Assembly: GCA_025210805.1 (NCBI GenBank)
Contig: JAOAQX010000023.1
Span: 62,001-126,000 of the forward strand
Origin: Flavobacteriales bacterium
Lineage (GTDB): Bacteria > Bacteroidota > Bacteroidia > Flavobacteriales > CAJXXR01
DNA: 64,000 nt
Direction of reading: 5' to 3'
In this document: positions 17,760 through 27,537 of the stretch, in pieces
How positions within the stretch are numbered: position 1 is the first letter of the stretch
Layout: every line of letters begins with the position of its first letter
Made by a program: the position numbers and the translations under genes
Notes under the pieces: model-generated
Seen by the model: the letters and a program-made list of their open reading frames with translations, nothing else
What the model was told of the DNA's origin: nothing
Database searches by the model: none

Positions 17760-18317
17760 CTATTTTTCAATTCTTTCATATTCAATATAAATTCCTTTAC
17801 ACCAATACTTTAAAATTGAGTCGCCATATAAGATAATATCATTACCCCATACTGATAAAACTGGAGTTAATTTCTTATTCTTAAAAACAACTAAAACTCT
17901 ATGTCCGAATAATGGTACAAATCCTTCAATCTGATTTGAGTTGAATCCAGCTTTTTCTAAAGTTTGTTTTGCATATTCAATATTGTAATTTACTTCATCA
18001 ATTAACCATTTTACACGATTTATATCATCTGGATATTTATAAAATCTTCTTACAAATTTATCTTCTTCCTCTCCCTCAGGATCAATAGATATTTCTAAAG
18101 TATCTAATCCATTAATCTCTTTAAGCATTTCTTTATAATCTGTTGGGAATTCAAATCCAAAATAATTCTCAAGACTAATTATTTCAGATTCTTTTAATCC
18201 TTGATTCCATTTAGATTTTTTTTGAATTTGGAATCCATAACAATCTTTATCAAGTATTATATTTTCAAATTTTCTTTCAGATTCTACTCTAAAATTAACC
18301 CATATATTTTTTTTCAT
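17760..18317 (-). CDS. SMI1/KNR4 (SUKH) family protein
   Basis: A 185-residue protein from the ATG at 18317; a longer frame starts upstream inside the leader repeat and is less likely. The SUKH pattern is visible in LKESEIISLENYFGFEFPTDYKEMLKEINGLD (here split by position: about 45-75) and in the C-terminal GFVPLFGHRVLVV/SVWGNDIILYG. SUKH proteins are usually immunity proteins against contact-dependent toxins or regulators. No toxin gene is next to it. The unit starts GTTGTTATGTGC and ends, in complement, GTTATTATGTGC, an excellent cassette-type boundary pair. Confidence 0.85.
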   Translation of the reverse strand: MKKNIWVNFRVESERKFENIILDKDCYGFQIQKKSKWNQGLKESEIISLENYFGFEFPTDYKEMLKEINGLDTLEISIDPEGEEEDKFVRRFYKYPDDINRVKWLIDEVNYNIEYAKQTLEKAGFNSNQIEGFVPLFGHRVLVVFKNKKLTPVLSVWGNDIILYGDSILKYWCKGIYIEYERIEK

Positions 18318-18338
18318 TTTATTTTTTGAATTGCACAT

Positions 18339-18610
18339 AACAACCATATAAACACACCCTTGCATAACATAGGTGTGTTTATACGCCTTATACGTTTATA
18401 CTTTCTTTGTCATAATCAAAAACACAAGAAGCCCAGTAAATACAGGTTTTGGAAGTGAATCTAGAGGTACTATTTATATTTTTGATTATCATGAGACTAA
18501 GGTACAAAAAACATTTTTATGAAGGAATAAATGCGACTATTGCTCTTAGTATTTGTTATATATTCTTTTCTGTACAATATTTCTAGCCCTGATAGATACG
18601 GTATCATGTG
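18339..18610 (-). repeat. Leader repeat B, copy 3
   Basis: It precedes the SMI1/KNR4 gene on the minus strand. The attC-like palindrome is 18339-18396: AACAACC, ATAAACACACC, loop, GGTGTGTTTAT, ACGCCTTATAC, GTT. Then come the conserved GCCCAGTAAATACAGG and AATCTAGAGGTAC blocks and, at the far end, a worn TAGCCCTGATAGATACGG element. Confidence 0.88.
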
Positions 18611-18668
18611 TGAAATATCTAGTCCCCCTATGTTTATACTTGATCCAGTATTATTTATTTTCAAAAAC

Positions 18669-18710
18669 AAAAGCACAATAAGAGGTGTTCACTCAAATTG
18701 TGCTTTGTTT
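18669..18710 (-). terminator. Terminator of the DUF2007 gene
   Basis: AAGCACAAT...ATTGTGCTT stem of 9 bp with T-rich sequence following on the minus strand. It lies 26 bp beyond the stop of the gene at 18736. Confidence 0.75.
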
Positions 18711-18735
18711 ACTTAATAACAATGTTTGTAAAAAA

Positions 18736-18978
18736 TTATTTTTTCCCCGAAAATAATTCTTTTAATGAATCCATTGCGTAATTCAAGTCTTCAGTAGATA
18801 CCATCACTCTGAGTTTTGTGTTTGTTCCGCTAAAAGAATTCATTAGCTCAACATTAACTCGATTATGAAATTGATCATAAATCACATTTTCTATCTCCTT
18901 TTGAGTTAGAAAATTGGATACTAAACTTGCATTAACAACAGATCCAACGTAAGCGATGCTTAGATTTGAACTTGCCAT
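18736..18978 (-). CDS. DUF2007-like small protein
   Basis: An 80-residue protein with the DUF2007 (putative signal-transducing protein) pattern: an N-terminal strand, a helix around LVSNFLTQKEIENVIYD, two strands, RVMVSTEDLNYAMDSLKEL at the end. The family has a ferredoxin-like/PII-like fold and an unknown role. Neighbours are a lipoprotein and hutU on the same strand. The assignment rests on pattern, not on an alignment. Confidence 0.7.
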   Translation of the reverse strand: MASSNLSIAYVGSVVNASLVSNFLTQKEIENVIYDQFHNRVNVELMNSFSGTNTKLRVMVSTEDLNYAMDSLKELFSGKK

Positions 18979-19006
18979 ATTTATAAATGATTAATAGTTG
19001 GTTAAT

Positions 19007-19429
19007 TTATTGTTTCTTAGTATAAGTAGCTGTTACATTCTCAGTGTCTCCACCAGCAATAACAGTATAAGTGAGTTCTATTTTGTCGTAGTTTATCGTA
19101 GATGTTCCACTCCCTGAAATAGTATTGTCATTTTTTACTTGATTCGGAATAGAGATTTTATTGTCAGACAAATCAAATTGAACGGAAACGGTATTTCCTA
19201 AATTATGAAAGTTCTTTACGAGTATAGTTTCGTCAATATCCGCTTTAATAATCTCTGCTGTATAGTTTGAAGTTCCAAGTATACTATTTACCTCCGTAAC
19301 ATTCCATTGTCCTACATATTCTTCACGAATATCGCCAGTGTCTGTTTCGTTATCTTTTTCACAAGATATCATAAAAACAAAGCTGAAAATAGCAATGATG
19401 AATATCCTTATAAAATTCCTCATTTTCAT
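19007..19429 (-). CDS. Small lipoprotein, lipocalin-like
   Basis: From the ATG at 19429 the protein has about 140 residues, with a lipoprotein signal (MKMRNFIRIFIIAIFSFVFMISC). A beta-rich mature domain follows: VGQWNVTEVNSIL, then repeated short strands, ending TATYTKKQ. Bacteroidota encode many such lipocalin-like domains of unknown ligand. A longer frame begins inside the hutU coding end, but the ATG just after the hutU stop gives a proper signal peptide. Probably the last gene of the hutU operon. Confidence 0.8.
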   Translation of the reverse strand: MKMRNFIRIFIIAIFSFVFMISCEKDNETDTGDIREEYVGQWNVTEVNSILGTSNYTAEIIKADIDETILVKNFHNLGNTVSVQFDLSDNKISIPNQVKNDNTISGSGTSTINYDKIELTYTVIAGGDTENVTATYTKKQ

Positions 19430-19433
19430 TTGG

Positions 19434-21619
<2,186 letters not shown>

Positions 21620-21668
21620 TTACAATTGTTGAAATTCCAAGTAGAATTAACCCTGTTTTAACAATTTT

Positions 21669-23042
21669 TTAACAAGATAAAATTTGAGAAATTTCAGTGC
21701 TAAGTACTGCTTGATCAAGTTCTTTCTGTTCACCAGTGGACATATTCTTTACAATAGCAGTGTTCTTTTTTATTTCATCCTCTCCAATCAACACCACAAT
21801 TGGTATTTGTTTTTTATTGGCGTAGTTCATTTGTTTCTTCATTTTTGAAGATTCGGGATAGAATTCTGCTGAAATATTATGCGCACGAAGTTCCTTAATC
21901 AGTTTTAGAGAAAGCGTGGTATTTTCTATTCCAAAATTAATAAAGCATACTTGGCAAGTGGATTCTCTATATTCTGGGAAAAGTCCTAACTCTTCAAGTA
22001 CGAGATAGATTCTATCTAAACCAAATGATATACCTACACCAGACATATTTTTGAGTCCAAAAATACCTGTAAGATTGTCATAACGACCTCCACCACCAAT
22101 AGATCCAAGTTGTACCTCATTGGAAGTTACTTCAAAAATGGCACCTGTGTAGTAATCTAATCCTCTGGCAAGTGTTAAATCTAGAACAAGTTGAGATTTA
22201 TTGAGTCCAAGTTCTTTTATTGTTCCGAGAACAAATGTGAGTTCCTCAATTCCTTTTTGTCCTATCTCGGAGTGAGCCAAAAGAACCGATAATCCTTGGA
22301 TGATTTCATCATTTGATCCTTGTAGTTCCAGAAATTTCTTGATGATTTCAATGGAAGAATCAGCAATTTCTTTTTTACTTAACTCCTCTAATACTTTATC
22401 TAAACCAATTTTATCTAGTTTATCTAAAATGACGGTAAATTCTCCAAATTTATTTTCAATATCCGCTATTTCGGCAATACCTGCAAGAATTTTTCGGTTA
22501 TTCATTCTTATAGAAACATCCAATCCTAGACCACTAAATACTTGGTCATAAAGTTGTACGAGTTCTACTTCGTTTACCAAAGAATCTGAACCGATGATAT
22601 CTGCATCGCACTGGAAAAACTCACGATATCTTCCTCTTTGTGGTCTATCTGCTCTCCAAACGGGTTGAATTTGATATCTTTTAAAAGGAAAAGTAAGCTT
22701 ACTTTGGTTCATCACTACATAGCGAGCAAAGGGTACGGTGAGATCATATCTTAATGCACGATCACAAATTTTGGGTGTTAACTGTGTATAGTTTTTTTCT
22801 TCTAAAACAGTAGATTCTATTTTTTTTAGATACTCCCCATTGTTCAAGATTTTAAAAATCAATCTGTCTCCTTCTTCTCCATATTTTCCCATTAGGGTTT
22901 GGTAATTTTCAAAAGAAGGTGTTTCTATTGGGGCAAAAGCATATTGTTCGAATGCTTTTTTGATATTATTAAAAATAAAATTTCTCTTTTGCATTTCTAT
23001 AGGTGAGAAATCTCTTGTTCCTTTTGCCAATGATACTTTCAT
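21669..23042 (-). CDS. hisS: Histidine--tRNA ligase
   Basis: A 457-residue class II aminoacyl-tRNA synthetase. Seen: KGTRDFSP at the N-terminus, motif 2 RYQIQPVWRADRPQRGRYREFFQCD, HisA-type LARGLDYYTGAIFE, motif 3 GGGGRYDNL and GVGISFGLDRIY, and the C-terminal anticodon-binding domain. It charges tRNA-His. It has the insertion typical of Bacteroidota/eukaryote-like HisRS. It overlaps the upstream methyltransferase gene by 4 bp. Confidence 0.97.
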   Translation of the reverse strand: MKVSLAKGTRDFSPIEMQKRNFIFNNIKKAFEQYAFAPIETPSFENYQTLMGKYGEEGDRLIFKILNNGEYLKKIESTVLEEKNYTQLTPKICDRALRYDLTVPFARYVVMNQSKLTFPFKRYQIQPVWRADRPQRGRYREFFQCDADIIGSDSLVNEVELVQLYDQVFSGLGLDVSIRMNNRKILAGIAEIADIENKFGEFTVILDKLDKIGLDKVLEELSKKEIADSSIEIIKKFLELQGSNDEIIQGLSVLLAHSEIGQKGIEELTFVLGTIKELGLNKSQLVLDLTLARGLDYYTGAIFEVTSNEVQLGSIGGGGRYDNLTGIFGLKNMSGVGISFGLDRIYLVLEELGLFPEYRESTCQVCFINFGIENTTLSLKLIKELRAHNISAEFYPESSKMKKQMNYANKKQIPIVVLIGEDEIKKNTAIVKNMSTGEQKELDQAVLSTEISQILSC

Positions 23043-24208
23043 CGTTGTTTTTTAAATTTTTTACTTCCTTGGTACATTTCTACACCGATCAGTTCACATT
23101 CTATTTTACCTTGAAAAATACGCCCGTATTTCTTTTTTGGCTTTAAGCCAATTTTTTTACTGAGTTCATGCCTAGGTGCAATAAACCAAGCTTCGGAACC
23201 CGAATAATTTTGTTTCAAACAATTACCAATTCCTGAATAAAGCTCCATCAATTCACTTTTAATACGCATATTATAAGGAGGGTTACTCATGATAAAACAA
23301 TTTTGAAGCGGTTTTTGTTCCTCCAAAAAATCGGATTTTTGTAAGCTAACCACATCATCTAGTTTGACGTTTTCAAGATGTTTTTTGGTCATTGCTAAGC
23401 ATTTACCTTGCTTATCGGCACCATAAAATTGATGTCCGAAATAGGTGATTTTATCGATGCTTACTTCTTTTATTTTTTGCCAAAGTGCTTTATCAAAACC
23501 TCTCCAATGCATAAATGCCCAATTTCTACGAATAATTCCTCCTGGAATATCTTGTGCATGAAAGATTGCTTCTATTAAAAAAGTACCCGATCCACACATA
23601 GGATCATAAAAATCTTTTTCTTTTGGCCAGCCTGCAAGTTTGAGTAATCCAGATGCCAAGACTTCATTTATTGGTGCTTGGTGTTTTTCTGTTCGGTAGC
23701 CTCTTTTAAATAATGGTTGCCCTGATGAATTGAGGTAAACCGTTGCTCTTGTTTCTTCCACATGGACAAATACAGGAACGTCGGGTCTTTTTGCATCTAC
23801 ATTAGGTCTTTCACCATTATATACTTCTTTAAAACGATCCACGATTCCGTCCTTCGTTTTGAGTTCGAGATAATGAGTGTTATTAAAAGTATGAGAATTA
23901 AATGCTACAGCTTTTACCACAAAGCTTTTGGCAATACTTATATGATGTTCCCAGTTGATATTGTTGATATTATTGTAATAATCATCTTCGTTATAAAAAC
24001 GGAAATAATCTATTTCTACCAAAACATCAATAGCAGTACGAAGGCGAAAATTAGCTTTATAGACAAACCCTATATCTCCTTTACAACTTACTGCTCTGTT
24101 TTTTATCTTGACATCACGTCCTCCAATGCGTTTAAGTTCTTCACTTAACACTTGTTCTAGACCACTGAATGTTCTTACTACTATGTTTAAATTGTCGTTT
24201 TGCATCAT
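23039..24208 (-). CDS. THUMP-domain class I RNA methyltransferase, RlmL-like
   Basis: From the ATG at 24208 (or 24205) the protein has about 389 residues. An N-terminal THUMP domain (TFSGLEQVLSEELKRIGG and GDIGFVYKANFRLR) precedes a methyltransferase domain with FYDPMCGSGTFLIEA (SAM binding) and the SNPPY motif typical of N2-guanine methylation. The E. coli relative RlmL methylates G2445 of 23S rRNA; here the C-terminal RlmK half is absent, as usual in Bacteroidota. A TATATTTG -7 box ends 6 nt before the start, so the mRNA is probably leaderless. Confidence 0.9.
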   Translation of the reverse strand: MMQNDNLNIVVRTFSGLEQVLSEELKRIGGRDVKIKNRAVSCKGDIGFVYKANFRLRTAIDVLVEIDYFRFYNEDDYYNNINNINWEHHISIAKSFVVKAVAFNSHTFNNTHYLELKTKDGIVDRFKEVYNGERPNVDAKRPDVPVFVHVEETRATVYLNSSGQPLFKRGYRTEKHQAPINEVLASGLLKLAGWPKEKDFYDPMCGSGTFLIEAIFHAQDIPGGIIRRNWAFMHWRGFDKALWQKIKEVSIDKITYFGHQFYGADKQGKCLAMTKKHLENVKLDDVVSLQKSDFLEEQKPLQNCFIMSNPPYNMRIKSELMELYSGIGNCLKQNYSGSEAWFIAPRHELSKKIGLKPKKKYGRIFQGKIECELIGVEMYQGSKKFKKQR

Positions 24209-24213
24209 TGTCG

Positions 24214-24221
24214 CAAATATA
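24214..24221 (-). promoter_or_regulatory. -7 box TATATTTG of the THUMP methyltransferase/hisS operon
   Basis: Minus-strand TATATTTG matches TAnnTTTG and lies 6 nt upstream of the ATG, the same tight arrangement as in front of rlmD. Confidence 0.55.
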
Positions 24222-24389
24222 CTCTTCTCTATTCTTTCGAACAATAATTTTTTTTACTTATGTTAAATAGTTAAGTGAATATACTATTCATGATGTATTT
24301 TCAGCAAGTAATGGGAGAAAATTGATCAAAAGTTAAACGGTTTCTTATAAATAATACAAATGCTTCTTAAATCTTCTGTTTGTAGCGTA

Positions 24390-24926
24390 TTATTCAAATG
24401 TTTTCTTTAAAAATTTTTCTAATTGGTCAACTTCGAGATCCTTGGCAAGTATCACTCCGTTTTTGTCTAAAAGATAAGAGTAGGGGATATAGTCAATTTG
24501 ATATTTTTCTATCAAAGGACTGTTCCAACCTATGAGATCTGAGGCGTGGCTAGAGAAGTTTAGTTGATCTTCTTGAATTGCCTTTTGCCATTTGGCTTTA
24601 TGATCATTTTTGGTTTCTTCTTTGATGTCTCCATCAAAACTAATTTGTAGGATTTTAAAATCCTTTTTTTGATATTTTGGATACAATTCTTTCAGTTCAC
24701 CATTTGCTTTGCGGCAAGGTTTACACCAAGAAGCCCAAAAATCTATAAAAAGATAATTTCCTTTAAAATCGTCGGTACTAATTTTTTTTCCTGCCAAAGA
24801 TTTTAAAGCGATTGTTGGGAGTTTTTCACCTACTTGAATCCCTGTTTTAACCTCGGGAGTAGATTTGCAGCTATGGAAAAAGAAGGCAACCGAAAGGGTT
24901 GCCAATAGAGTGATTTTTTTGATCAT
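24390..24926 (-). CDS. TlpA-like thioredoxin-fold lipoprotein
   Basis: A 178-residue protein with a lipoprotein signal (MIKKITLLATLSVAFFFHSC). A TlpA/ResA-type thioredoxin domain carries the redox motif WCKPC in FIDFWASWCKPCRKANGEL. Such proteins reduce or isomerise disulfides, often for cytochrome maturation or peroxide response. It lies 3 bp after murA on the same strand and is likely co-transcribed. The mature domain includes the family's central insertion (KAIQEDQLNFSSHASD). Confidence 0.9.
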   Translation of the reverse strand: MIKKITLLATLSVAFFFHSCKSTPEVKTGIQVGEKLPTIALKSLAGKKISTDDFKGNYLFIDFWASWCKPCRKANGELKELYPKYQKKDFKILQISFDGDIKEETKNDHKAKWQKAIQEDQLNFSSHASDLIGWNSPLIEKYQIDYIPYSYLLDKNGVILAKDLEVDQLEKFLKKTFE

Positions 24927-24929
24927 TTT

Positions 24930-26237
24930 TTAGTCAATTCTTGTGATATCAGCACCTAGTTTTTGAAGTCTTTCTACAATATTTTCGTAACCACGGTCTA
25001 TTTGTTCTATATTGTGAATAGTAGATTCTCCTTTTGCAGAAAGTGCGGCGATTAATAAAGAAATTCCCGCTCGTATATCTGGAGAAACCATATTCGTTGC
25101 CTTTAGCGGACTTTTATGCTCGTGTCCAATAACGGTAGCTCTGTGTGGGTCACAAAGAATAATTTGCGCACCCATATCTATAAGTTTATCAGTGAAGAAA
25201 AGACGTGATTCAAACATTTTTTGATGAATAAGAACAGATCCTTTTGCTTGCGTAGCTACCACGAGTACGATACTTAGTAAATCTGGAGTAAAACCAGGCC
25301 AAGGAGCATCTGCAATGGTAAGAATTGAACCATCAATAAAGTTTTCTATTGCATAACTATCCTGAGCAGGAATATAAATATCGTCACCTTTTCGTTCTAG
25401 TTGGATTCCTAGTTTTCTGAAAACAGTAGGAATTTGCCCAAGTTTGTCATAAGCAACATCTTTAATGGTCAGTTCAGATTTTGTCATGGCTGCCATTCCT
25501 ATCCAAGATCCTATTTCAATCATGTCTGGTAGGATTCTGTGATTACAACCTTCCAGTTTTTCTACACCTTCTATATGGAGCATATTAGAACCAACCCCCG
25601 TGATTTTTCCACCCATGGCGTTAATCATCTCACAAAGTTGCTGAATATAGGGTTCGCAAGCGGCGTTATAGATTGTTGTTTTTCCTTTTGCCAATGCTGC
25701 TGCCATTACAATATTTGCAGTTCCAGTAACCGAGGCTTCATCTAGAAGCATAAAAGTTCCATTAAGTTCTTTGGATTCTATGCTGTAGTATCGTTTTTCC
25801 TTGTTGTAAACAAATTCGGCTCCCAAGTTTTTGAGTCCAATGAAATGGGTATCAAGTCTTCTTCTTCCTATTTTATCACCTCCTGGCTTTGGAATTCCTG
25901 CTTTTCCAAAACGTGCCAAAAGTGGACCAACAATCATAATTGACCCTCGAATGGAAGCTCCTTTTACACGAAATTCTTCGGTTTCCATATATTCGAGGTT
26001 AATTTCATCTGCTTGAAAAGCAAAAATTCCTTTACCTCTTTTAGAGACTTTTACTCCTAAATCTTGTAGGATTTCTATTAGTCTGTTTACGTCAATTATA
26101 TTTGGGACATTAGAAATAACCACTTCCTTATCGGTAAGCAATACGGCGCAGATTACTTGTAATGCCTCGTTTTTGGCACCTTGTGGGGTAATATTTCCTG
26201 AGAGTTTTTTTCCTCCTCTTATTTTAAATGAAGCCAT
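24930..26237 (-). CDS. murA: UDP-N-acetylglucosamine 1-carboxyvinyltransferase
   Basis: A 435-residue EPSP-synthase-fold enzyme that adds enolpyruvate to UDP-GlcNAc in the first committed step of peptidoglycan synthesis. Seen: GNITPQGAKNEALQ at the N-terminus, GPLLARFG, and the active-site loop PGGDKIGRR. The catalytic cysteine (Cys115 in E. coli) is Asp121 here. Asp at this position is known to keep activity but to block covalent inactivation by fosfomycin. The promoter box TATCTTTG lies about 28 nt upstream. Confidence 0.95.
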   Translation of the reverse strand: MASFKIRGGKKLSGNITPQGAKNEALQVICAVLLTDKEVVISNVPNIIDVNRLIEILQDLGVKVSKRGKGIFAFQADEINLEYMETEEFRVKGASIRGSIMIVGPLLARFGKAGIPKPGGDKIGRRRLDTHFIGLKNLGAEFVYNKEKRYYSIESKELNGTFMLLDEASVTGTANIVMAAALAKGKTTIYNAACEPYIQQLCEMINAMGGKITGVGSNMLHIEGVEKLEGCNHRILPDMIEIGSWIGMAAMTKSELTIKDVAYDKLGQIPTVFRKLGIQLERKGDDIYIPAQDSYAIENFIDGSILTIADAPWPGFTPDLLSIVLVVATQAKGSVLIHQKMFESRLFFTDKLIDMGAQIILCDPHRATVIGHEHKSPLKATNMVSPDIRAGISLLIAALSAKGESTIHNIEQIDRGYENIVERLQKLGADITRID

Positions 26238-26264
26238 TTTTAAATATTTTTTTCAAATTCCTTT

Positions 26265-26272
26265 CAAAGATA
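26265..26272 (-). promoter_or_regulatory. -7 box TATCTTTG of murA
   Basis: An exact TAnnTTTG match on the minus strand, 27 nt upstream of the murA ATG. Confidence 0.5.
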
Positions 26273-26517
26273 AGGTTTGAAAAGTGGATTTCGAAATCTA
26301 ATTTCATTTTCTTTTAAGATTTATAGATAAAAAAACGGGGGATATACTTGTTTTGTCATATTTAATACTGGTACTTATTAGTTACATCAGGAATGGTTTT
26401 GTCTGTGCATGTTTTCTCTTTTAAACAAAATATTTTTGTACTTTGGTAAGACTTATAATGAGTTTGGTAATTATTTTTAGGACGGAACGCAGTTTTAATC
26501 GGAAAAAGTATTAGAAA

Positions 26518-26655
26518 ATGGACATTATTGAGAAAATAGTCATACCTATAATTGGAATTTTAGTTTCAATTTTTGCTGCATATGTAACAGCAAATAAAGT
26601 CTATAAATCACAACTAGACAATGGAAAAGTTTTATTGTTGGAAATTATAAAATGA
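26518..26655 (+). CDS. 45-residue single-pass membrane peptide, possibly a remnant
   Basis: ATG at 26518 opens a 45-codon frame: a hydrophobic helix (VIPIIGILVSIFAAYVTA) followed by a polar tail NKVYKSQLDNGKVLLLEIIK. A promoter-like TACTTTGG lies at about 26439-26446. It could be a real small membrane protein or the 5' stub of a larger gene. It ends 12 bp before the VanW gene and may be transcribed with it. Confidence 0.4.
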   Translation: MDIIEKIVIPIIGILVSIFAAYVTANKVYKSQLDNGKVLLLEIIK

Positions 26656-26667
26656 TCATTAATAATT

Positions 26668-27477
26668 ATGACAGAAATAGAAGAGCCAAAACGACGAAGT
26701 TATTTAAGGCAGATACTTGGTAAAGAATACTTTATATTGAAGCGAAAATTCCATTGGTTTTTTGGTAATAAAAAATGGGCTTTAACGAAACAAAATAAAC
26801 AGTTTGAACATCTTGTTTTTACGCACAGATCGATGATTTTGAGACCACTAAAAGACGTTGATATGTACTTACAAGAAAACAAAAGAACCAATCTTAAAAT
26901 AGCTGTTTCTCACCTTGATAAAATTATTATAAAACCTCATGAAACATTTTCTATTTGGAAACTTGTTGGAAGACCCACTAAAAGAAAAGGATATTTGGAA
27001 GGATTAATTCTCAATCAAGGTCAAATTGGGAGAGATACAGGTGGTGGGTTATGCCAATTAGGTAATTTACTTTTTTGGACTTTTGCTCATTCTCCGTTGA
27101 CGATAACTGAAAGATACCGCCATGGTTTTGATGTTTTCCCAGATATTAATAGAAAAGTACCTTTTGGAGCAGGAGCGACTCTTTCTTATAATTATATTGA
27201 TCTACAAGTGAAAAATGAAACGGATAATCAATTTCAGTTGATCCTCTGGCTCGACAAAACTCATCTAAATGTGAATTTACTTAGCGAGAATAAAATTAAA
27301 AAAGAATATAAAGTGGAGGAACGTAATCATGTGATGAAACAACAGTTCTGGGGAGGTTATTCAAGACATAATCAAATTTTTCAAATTGAAAATAATAAAG
27401 AAGTATTAACGGAGAAGCTACTTGTAGAAAATCATGCAATTATGATGTATAATCCGTTTCTTGAAAAAAAGGAATAA
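26668..27477 (+). CDS. VanW family protein
   Basis: A 269-residue protein with the VanW domain: KPHETFSIWKLVG, then GRDTGGGLCQLGNLLFW and RYRHGFDVFPD. VanW was found beside glycopeptide-resistance genes, but its role is unknown and lone copies are common. It has no signal peptide. It is followed by a terminator and converges with the DPP III gene. The true start could be ATG 26668 only, as no better one is near. Confidence 0.9.
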   Translation: MTEIEEPKRRSYLRQILGKEYFILKRKFHWFFGNKKWALTKQNKQFEHLVFTHRSMILRPLKDVDMYLQENKRTNLKIAVSHLDKIIIKPHETFSIWKLVGRPTKRKGYLEGLILNQGQIGRDTGGGLCQLGNLLFWTFAHSPLTITERYRHGFDVFPDINRKVPFGAGATLSYNYIDLQVKNETDNQFQLILWLDKTHLNVNLLSENKIKKEYKVEERNHVMKQQFWGGYSRHNQIFQIENNKEVLTEKLLVENHAIMMYNPFLEKKE

Positions 27478-27513
27478 AAAAACAGAGACTCCACAAAAGA
27501 ATCTCTGTTTTTA
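27478..27513. terminator. Terminator between vanW and the DPP III gene
   Basis: ACAGAGA...TCTCTGT stem with an A-run before and a T-run after, between two convergent genes. Confidence 0.75.
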
Positions 27514-27537
27514 TAATAAATAAGGGAAATCTATTTC

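Noticed and set aside
18531-18716. 61-codon plus-strand frame in leader repeat B copy 3
   Set aside because: It spans the repeat and the DUF2007 terminator and is not conserved in the other leader copies.
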